A DNA stretch of 64,000 nucleotides from Mesorhizobium loti (GTDB lineage: Bacteria; Pseudomonadota; Alphaproteobacteria; Rhizobiales; Rhizobiaceae), in assembly GCA_002356515.1 (NCBI GenBank), contig AP017605.1, positions 5,627,020 to 5,691,019 of the forward strand. Reading direction: 5' to 3'. The notes beneath the pieces are model-generated. The model did not search any database, was not told the origin of the DNA, and saw only the letters and a list, made by a program, of their open reading frames with translations. Shown here piece after piece: positions 58,348 to 64,000 of the stretch; position 1 is the first letter of the stretch, and each line of letters begins with the position of its first letter. The position numbers were made by a program, and so were the translations under genes.

Positions 58348-59163
58348 GGGCACTGTAAAGTTATCAGCGGATTGATGCAGCGATAGCTGGCCGGGACGGC
58401 TGTCACGCTGCGGCGAGACACGCGATTTTGTTCCAGATTTGCATGGCGGCGTTACGCAGGTCTCGATGTTGAGCCGATGACAGCGTATTGCGGGGAAAGT
58501 GGAACAGGTTGGCAATCGGATCATGGATGGAAACGAACCGCTGAAGCTGGCGTGCCGACTTGAAGCGTTTCATGGTCCTTTCGCGTCGTCGGGTCGGCTG
58601 GTGCGAATTTTCCGCTCGATTATTGAGGCCTTTGTGCGACCGGTGTTCGACACCGGGCATGAGGTCGCGCCTGGCGGCATCATAGGACCGGAGCTTGTCG
58701 GTGATCATGACTCGTGGTGTCCGCCCTTGAGCCTTCAGCAACTTGCGCATCAGACGCTTTGCCGCCTTGGCATTTCGGCGGCTTTGCACCAGCACTTCGA
58801 GGACGAAGCCGTCCTGATCGACGGCACGCCAGAGCCACTGCTTCTTGCCATTGATGGCCACCACACATTCGTCGAGATGCCATTTGTCGCCCAGGCAGCC
58901 GGCTGACCGTCGCTTGATCTCCCGGGCGAAATGCCGCCCGAATTTCTCCGCCCAGCTTCGAATGGTCTGATGCGTGACGATGATGCCGCGGGCCGCCAAC
59001 ATGTCCATGCGCAGGCTGAGCGGAAAGCGAAAGTAGAGCCATACCGCGTGCGCAATGATCTCGGCGGGAAAGCGGTGGCAACGATAAAGCGGATCACGAG
59101 CAACTTCTGATATGGCCCATGTTCGCACATCTTCATCAGCCGTCGGTTAACTTTACGGTGCCC
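58348..59163 (-). mobile_element. IS6-family insertion sequence, apparently complete
   Basis: This is an about 816-bp element. The left end GGGCACTGTAAAGTTAT and the right end GGTTAACTTTACGGTGCCC (as read on +) form imperfect terminal inverted repeats around an intact 241-codon transposase. Length and layout are typical of the family. I see no clear 8-bp target duplication; the flanks are an IS5 remnant on the left and a second IS6-like element on the right, which suggests recombination after insertion. Confidence 0.75.
58403..59128 (-). CDS. IS6-family transposase
   Basis: This is a 241-residue DDE transposase, complete. The N-terminal zinc/helix-turn-helix part includes YRCHRFPAEIIAHAVWLYFR and WAEKFGRHFAREIKRR. 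DDE residues appear in WHLDECVVAINGKKQWLWRA, VMITDKLRSYDAARRDL and NNRAENSHQPTRRRERTM. The conserved end FLSIHDPIANLF-like (RFVSIHDPIANLFHFPRN) is present. Confidence 0.88.
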   Translation of the reverse strand: MRTWAISEVARDPLYRCHRFPAEIIAHAVWLYFRFPLSLRMDMLAARGIIVTHQTIRSWAEKFGRHFAREIKRRSAGCLGDKWHLDECVVAINGKKQWLWRAVDQDGFVLEVLVQSRRNAKAAKRLMRKLLKAQGRTPRVMITDKLRSYDAARRDLMPGVEHRSHKGLNNRAENSHQPTRRRERTMKRFKSARQLQRFVSIHDPIANLFHFPRNTLSSAQHRDLRNAAMQIWNKIACLAAA

Positions 59164-59466
59164 GGCTACCTCATCAAGATGCCAGACATCGTCTTTCGAT
59201 GGCGCCTTGCGGCGCAGGCGACGTGCATAATCGGGACTGTGCTTCTTTCCCCAGCGGCGGATGGTCTCGTAGGAGACGACGATCCCCCGCTCCAGCAGCA
59301 TTTCTTCAACATCGCGCAGGCTCAGCCCGAACCGGTAATAAAGCCAGACGGCATGAGCAACGATTTCGATCGGGAAGCGATGGTTCTTGTAGGTGGCGCA
59401 TGCTTCGACCATGCCAACCTGACTTATCGTCAAACCGTTAAGCCAAAATCAATGTGACAGCACCCC
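59164..59466 (-). pseudogene. Second IS6-like element, truncated by the intact IS6 copy
   Basis: About 90 residues of an IS6-type N-terminus (NHRFPIEIVAHAVWLYYRFG, MLLERGIVVSYETIRRWGKK, VWHLDEV) end at the junction with the intact IS6 element at 59163. The outer end GGTGCTGTCACATTGATTTT is at about 59447-59466 (minus). Only the 5' third is left. Confidence 0.7.
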
Positions 59467-60614
59467 TGCTTGAGTTCCTGATAGTCCCGCTCGATCCGCC
59501 ATCGCATCTTGGCCTGATCGACGAGGTCGGCAAGCCTGGTCTTTCCAGGCAAGGTCGAGAGCCAGTACTTAGTTGGCTCGACTTCACCGTCCGGCCATTC
59601 GATCAGGAACCATTCCTCAGCGTGGGGGACGGAGCGCCAGTAGTCGCGATGGGCCGGCCGAACCCGCACGGCGGCAAAGCGTGAGGCAAGCGACGCCTTG
59701 GAGCCCTCGCGCCAAGTAACCATGTGCCAGGCGTCCTCGGGCAGCGCTTGCGCCAGTTCCTTGGCTGAGACCGGCGCATGTTCAGCCTGCCGCCGAACGC
59801 GCGAGGGCGGGCGTCCGCGTCCGCTCCACGGCTTCGGCGGCAATGGTTGCGTGCCGGGCGACCACAGGCGGATCGAGGACTGGACCCCGACGACATAGGT
59901 CAAGCCCACCTTTGTCAGCCCGGTGCGGAAGGCGGTGTCGTTGCCGTAACCGGCATCGGCCAGCACCACGCCCCGTGAGACGCCGGCCTCCAGCGCCGCC
60001 CGAATCTGCGCGAGGGCGATTTCGGGCTTGGTGCGGAAGACCACATTCTCCGGCACGCCTGTCTTGGCCCGCCGGTCAGGGTCGTTCGCCCAGCTTTCCG
60101 GCAGATAGAGCTGATAGGCAATCGGCAGGCTCGCCTGCTCGGTGGCAACCGACAGAGAGACCGCGACCTGGCAGTTGTCCTGCTTGCCGAGCTGCCCGCA
60201 ATACTGCCGTGCAACCCCAACCGAATGCTTGCCTTTCTTGGGAAAGCCGGTGTCGTCGACGATCCAAGCACGGATCTGCCCCTGACGCTCAAGCGCTGGC
60301 AGCACCTGTTCCCGCACGCGGCTCAGCACGGCATCATCCGACCAATCCGCCTTCGCTACGAAATGATGCAGCGACTGGTGCGCCGCCTGGACACGCCCAG
60401 GCTCCACCCGTGCCGCCATCGGCTCGACGCTTTTGCGCTCGCGCGGCAAAAGCAGCCCGGTGCAATAGGCCTTCAGCGGCGCCACCCGGTCAGCGTGACC
60501 CAATACCGAGGCCAGCGTCTCGACATAGGCCGCAAAACGCGATTCACTCGTTTCGATTCCGTCCTGGAGATCCATCGCTCCCTCCATATGAAGCACGAAT
60601 CGCCATTCTCGCAA
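59456..60614 (-). pseudogene. IS701-family transposase, C-terminally truncated
   Basis: This is an about 380-residue DDE transposase with the typical IS701 motifs IVDDTGFPKKGKHSVGVARQ, LADAGYGNDTAFRTGL and RWRIERDYQELKQ. After QELKQ the frame runs into the end of the IS6-like element and stops at 59430, so the C-terminal 40 or so residues are lost. The likely start is MDLQDGIETSES, shortly inside the open frame. Confidence 0.8.
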
Positions 60615-60669
60615 TCAGTCGTTAACGAAACTTACGACACAGTAAGACTAGGGGCCAGTTTGTAGAGTG

Positions 60670-60952
60670 CCGGATCGGCGTCTCTTAAAGAGAACACGGT
60701 TGTGCCCCTGACCGCAGGCTCTTGCGTGATTAGGGGAATCACATCGTCGACCGCCTCTGGAAACGCGTCTCCCGTGGCCCGTAGCATCTGAACCAACTTG
60801 AAGTTGGCCCTCGGCGTTTGGAGTTCGGCGTCAAGTGGCCAGGTGCCGCGAAACACCGGCCCAACAACTTCGCGCCAGGTCTTGAGCTTCTCTGCGGGCG
60901 CCTCCGACTTCCATCTCAATGGCGAAGCGGTGCCCGACCTGCCAGAGGGCAT
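60670..60952 (-). pseudogene. Fragment of a large protein, possibly SIR2/DUF4020-type
   Basis: About 100 residues include KLKTWREVVGPVFRGTWPLD and LVQMLRATGDAFPEAVDDVIP, LITQ. They remind me of the C-terminal helical region of SIR2-DUF4020-type defence proteins, but the match is from memory and weak. No upstream coding sequence of that size is present, so it can only be a remnant. Confidence 0.35.
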
Positions 60953-61415
60953 TGGACCCTATGCGGCGCAGTGCTGCTCTGGCCTCTACAGGTGCCCCTT
61001 CCGCGTGGGGCCGACCAGGCCTGGATCAGCGCCGGGGCCTCGCCGGCCTTCACCGTCCGAGACTACAGGGAGCGATCAGCGTTCGGCCGGGCGGAGTTGG
61101 TCAGGTTACGCAGCCCGGGCGAGCGCGGATCGCGCTTGGCCGCTGATCGGTGATGACGCGCGGTTCTTGTCTCGATTTGGAAACCCGCCACGAGAAACGC
61201 TTGGCCGGCCAGTAGGTCGATGGTTGCGCCCGCCATCATCATCGTGCGCAACAGTCGACAGGGCGGCATTCCCGACAGCACGCCCGCATCATCCGAAAGT
61301 TAATTCCGATCCGTGATGCGCTGCGCGAGTGCCGAAGGCGAGGGAATTCGACGGCCCCCGAGAGAAAAAGCGAACGCAGTATGTGCATCGCCCCGCCGGA
61401 ACTAGCTTACAGCGC
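60953..61415. other. About 460 bp without a recognisable gene
   Basis: No convincing coding sequence between the SIR2/DUF4020-like fragment and the tts box. Confidence 0.4.
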
Positions 61416-61433
61416 GTCAGCTCACCGTCAGCT
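61416..61433 (+). promoter_or_regulatory. tts box upstream of the right-edge effector
   Basis: GTCAGCTCACCGTCAGCT differs from the nopB tts core (GTCAGCTTGTCGTCAGCT) at only three positions. It faces the effector gene at 61924 but lies about 490 bp away, farther than usual. Confidence 0.65.
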
Positions 61434-61923
61434 CGTTCGAGTAGCTCTCTTCGAGAGAGACCTAACAACTCAAAATCATATTAAAGACTTCCGCCAAAAA
61501 GGGAACGAATGCCATGTACGGTCGGAAAAGTGGCTCATCCGAAAGCTCCAACCAAGCTAACGACCCGGTACGGTCAAAGGGCAGCGACGGCTTTGGCAAG
61601 CACTTGCGCACATGGCGCCGCCTGGTCTCAATGCGAGTTCGTCTCCAGCGCCGGCACGCCCGTACTCGCTAGTTTCGCGGCCTCCTATCGTGGAGATCGA
61701 CAGGTCTTCGTGTGTTTTGCATTGGGTTCAGGCTGGACCGGCGCGGCAGGGTCGATCCGGGCTGGCCATGACGACTGACGAAAACATGCCGCTGGTTCTC
61801 AGACGTCATGCCACCTGTCATCTGGGCGATTGCACTTACCCGCCAGAGCCCTGATGCACTACGGCTGACACATCAGCCCCAATCCACAGACAGCGCGTTC
61901 TCGTCTATATCGGAGATGAAAAA
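61434..61923 (+). other. Leader between tts box and right-edge effector
   Basis: This is about 490 bp with two short open frames (61509-61778 and 61612-61854) that lack recognisable motifs. One of them could be a small TtsI-driven gene, but I cannot support it. Confidence 0.35.
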
Positions 61924-64000
61924 ATGACGGGCATTGGCCGATCTGGAAAATCGCGCATTGGAGATGCTGGAGCCGGATCGAGCAGTTCGCGCTCGCAATC
62001 AGGTCTTGCCTCCGGGGAAGGCAGCCAAGGGTTCGGTTCCGTCCTGGAGCGGATGCGCTCTGAGGGAGGTAAAGGTTCACCCTCGGCTGGCGCTGCGCGA
62101 GGTGCCCATGATGACCTTGGCGGCAAATCTTCAGGCCCTTCCGTTCCCCCACATCGAATCCCGGCGGCTGCGCCACGTGCAGCCGCCGGGCCACGTGCGG
62201 CCGGTTCGCGGAGGCGCAGTGTTTCCTCAACGTCGGATGGTGAAGCCCTGGCGCCGGTCGCCAGCCAGCCGTCAACTTCGGGTGTGACAGTCCCCAGTTC
62301 CTCGTCAGGCGAAGTCATCAACGAGACAAAGCGACGAATGTGCTCGCTGATTGACGAAATCCAAGTTCTCGAAGAGAAGAGCCTGCATAGCGGAAAACCG
62401 ATGGAGGGCTTCCGAGACGAGCTTGATCAGCTCGCTAATGCGGGCGCAGAACTTCTGGAATGCTACGCGAGCCTGCCCAAGGATGAGGCGCGCAGCACTC
62501 TGTCCGACGATGATGTGCGTCACTACCGCGCCGACGTGATTCATCGGGCGGACAGTGCCAACGAGCTGGCCCATACGATCTTCAAGAAGGAGGAACAGAA
62601 CCGGAAGCGGATGGAGGACATTCTCCACAACTTGGTCAAATCCAATGCCACCCTCGACCAGCTGAGCCGATCGGCTCCCAGTATGGCGAAGTATCCCGTG
62701 GCCTGCGTGGAGCGTTGGGACAAGAAAGTACAGCGCCACGAATTGATGCGGGCCGTCTGCGTCGCGACAGCCGACTTACCAAGCTCAACAGCCGAGATGC
62801 GGCGGGAAGAAGAGGCCGCGCTGCGGCTGCACTCGGGCTGGGTTGTCAATTCAAAGATAATGCAGCTGCAATCGCGGATCAATCTCGCGCAGGTCAACAT
62901 GGCCCCGCAGGCGATCATGCTCGAAGCACCCATCAGGGAACTCCTCATCGGTGACAACGGGCAAACGCGTCTGCTGGGTAACTTCATCGGCGAGGTTTTT
63001 CCGGCATTCGTCTCGACGGCCGAAGCTGTACTGAGGAAGGAAGGGCGCCCGCTCGACGCGGAACACTGCGCCGTTCTGGAAGGAGTTGTGGAGCGGCTTG
63101 CGGATTTTGCGTCGGCCTCGCACTCCGTGGTTGACAGGCTAAGGGATCACCAAGCAGGTGCTGGCCTCCCATTGGAACTGTTGACCCGGATCGTGGACGA
63201 CGCCTGGATCGCTTCGGACGAGGTTACGGACCTCCTCGCACTGCAGCCGAAGCCGCCAGCCCCTGACCTGACGGCCGACGCTGCCGCTGCGATGCCGACT
63301 GGAACTGCCGGCAAGACTATGGTGGCCGAAAGCACTACAGCGCCCAGAAAAAAAGGAAAAGACAAGAGCAAGCAGGCCGCTGGCGCCGGGAGTTCGGCGG
63401 CCGGGCGGCCGGAGCCGCAAGTCGCTGCGGCCGTCAGCGACCCTGCGCCAGCAGCCAAGGTGCTCGTACGCACGGATTTAGGTACGAAGAAGCTCGTGAG
63501 TGCAGAGGAGGCGCAGAACAGTGCGTCGTCCGCGGCAGCACGCTTGGCGATCTTGCAAAATCCAACGACGGGGGAAAACACGAAGTCACTAGTCGCACGG
63601 TCGACCGAACTTTTGAAGTTCGATTTGCCTGCTCAGCAAAGTTTGATCTCCCGAGCGCGCTCCGGGAAGCCCGAGGACGTCGAACACGCCGTCGGCCTCG
63701 TGGTCCAGCGCCTGCAAACGCAGGCTGTCGAGATGGAGCCCTGCCTCCCAGCGTTGGAGGCGTCTCGTCTCTCCAAGGAGGGAAAGATGGACGACGTGCA
63801 CCGACTAACGGTTCAGTTCAGGGACATGTTGGCCAATGTGCGGGGATTGGCTAAAGCTTGGGACGAACAAAAGCCTGATATGATCATGGATTGCATGAAG
63901 AGGTACCCATTTCCCTCGCAAAACCACCTTGAGCAGTTGCGGTCGGCCCGGGAGTTGACGCCTGCAGATCCCCCGTGCGCGTTGAACCCAGAGCCGAGCA
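61924..64000 (+). CDS. Putative type III effector, 3' end outside window
   Basis: At least 692 codons are open from ATG 61924 to the window edge. GGAG lies about ten bases before the start, and a tts box lies 490 bp upstream. The first 110 residues are Ser/Gly/Pro/Arg-rich, as in many type III effectors. The middle is helical and charged (FKKEEQNRKRMEDILHNLVK). A basic RKKGKDKSK linker is at 475-483. Helical sequence resumes beyond (LLKFDLPAQQSLISRARSG). No catalytic domain is recognised. The layout is reminiscent of large helical effectors of the XopP/HLK type, but that is a guess. Confidence 0.65.
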   Translation, partial: MTGIGRSGKSRIGDAGAGSSSSRSQSGLASGEGSQGFGSVLERMRSEGGKGSPSAGAARGAHDDLGGKSSGPSVPPHRIPAAAPRAAAGPRAAGSRRRSVSSTSDGEALAPVASQPSTSGVTVPSSSSGEVINETKRRMCSLIDEIQVLEEKSLHSGKPMEGFRDELDQLANAGAELLECYASLPKDEARSTLSDDDVRHYRADVIHRADSANELAHTIFKKEEQNRKRMEDILHNLVKSNATLDQLSRSAPSMAKYPVACVERWDKKVQRHELMRAVCVATADLPSSTAEMRREEEAALRLHSGWVVNSKIMQLQSRINLAQVNMAPQAIMLEAPIRELLIGDNGQTRLLGNFIGEVFPAFVSTAEAVLRKEGRPLDAEHCAVLEGVVERLADFASASHSVVDRLRDHQAGAGLPLELLTRIVDDAWIASDEVTDLLALQPKPPAPDLTADAAAAMPTGTAGKTMVAESTTAPRKKGKDKSKQAAGAGSSAAGRPEPQVAAAVSDPAPAAKVLVRTDLGTKKLVSAEEAQNSASSAAARLAILQNPTTGENTKSLVARSTELLKFDLPAQQSLISRARSGKPEDVEHAVGLVVQRLQTQAVEMEPCLPALEASRLSKEGKMDDVHRLTVQFRDMLANVRGLAKAWDEQKPDMIMDCMKRYPFPSQNHLEQLRSARELTPADPPCALNPEPS

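Noticed and set aside
1..64000. CRISPR arrays
   Set aside because: The repeats present are coding (SKWP units, effector duplication) or IS ends; no regularly spaced short repeats with unique spacers were seen.
1..64000. tRNA or rRNA genes
   Set aside because: No cloverleaf-like or conserved rRNA sequence was recognised, although symbiosis islands often sit next to a tRNA gene.

Overview
The window reads as part of the symbiosis island, or a symbiosis plasmid, of a rhizobium. Mesorhizobium is the best guess, because the type III secretion (T3SS) gene order matches the Rhc-I locus of NGR234 and M. loti, and an SKWP-repeat effector with a shikimate-kinase-like C-terminus is a known M. loti type. 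The organism is inferred from gene content, since no rRNA or tRNA is present.

Bases 1-9.3 kb form a defence-like block on the + strand: a YhaO-type nuclease (5'-truncated by the window edge) overlapping a YhaN-type AAA ATPase, a large PD-(D/E)xK nuclease/P-loop fusion, a Shedu-type (DUF4263) nuclease and a gamma-glutamylcyclotransferase-fold protein. From 10 to 14.6 kb the minus strand holds debris: the C-terminal half of a transketolase, a pRiA4b ORF-3 family gene, frameshifted tniB/tniA and an IS6-family remnant that ends 6 bp before a tts box.

From 14.6 to 35.7 kb there are effector genes separated by broken transposons. A 1,707-residue C48 (SUMO-protease-type) effector contains long internal duplications. 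Remnants of ISKra4, ISL3 and a frameshifted Tn3-family transposon follow, with a TPR gene and an intact serine recombinase. A second C48 effector is broken and fused to a transposon gene. A 2,352-residue SKWP-repeat effector comes last. It carries a nuclear-localisation-like motif, about 13 SKWP repeats, a region that by eye resembles the catalytic motifs of two-barrel RNA polymerases, and a shikimate-kinase-like domain.

From 37 to 57.7 kb lies an apparently complete Rhc-I T3SS. A nod box precedes ttsI, followed by rhcC2 and y4xK. nopX and rhcC1 run leftward. nopB-rhcJ-nolU-rhcL-rhcN-y4yJ-rhcQ-rhcR-rhcS-rhcT-rhcU run rightward in a tightly overlapping operon, then nopC-nopA-y4yQ-rhcV-y4yS. 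The expected circuit is flavonoid/NodD, then the nod box, then TtsI, then tts boxes. I find six good tts boxes (before the C48 effector, SKWP effector, nopX, nopB, nopC and the last effector) and one degenerate one abutting the nod box. A perfect palindrome between nopA and y4yQ could separate high pilin expression from lower expression of the basal-body genes.

From 57.7 to 61 kb there is an IS graveyard (IS110, IS5, one intact IS6-family element, part of a second IS6-like element, a truncated IS701). It is followed by a tts box and a candidate effector gene that runs off the right edge. Nothing here could be checked by database search; family names rest on recognised motifs and remembered family sequences.
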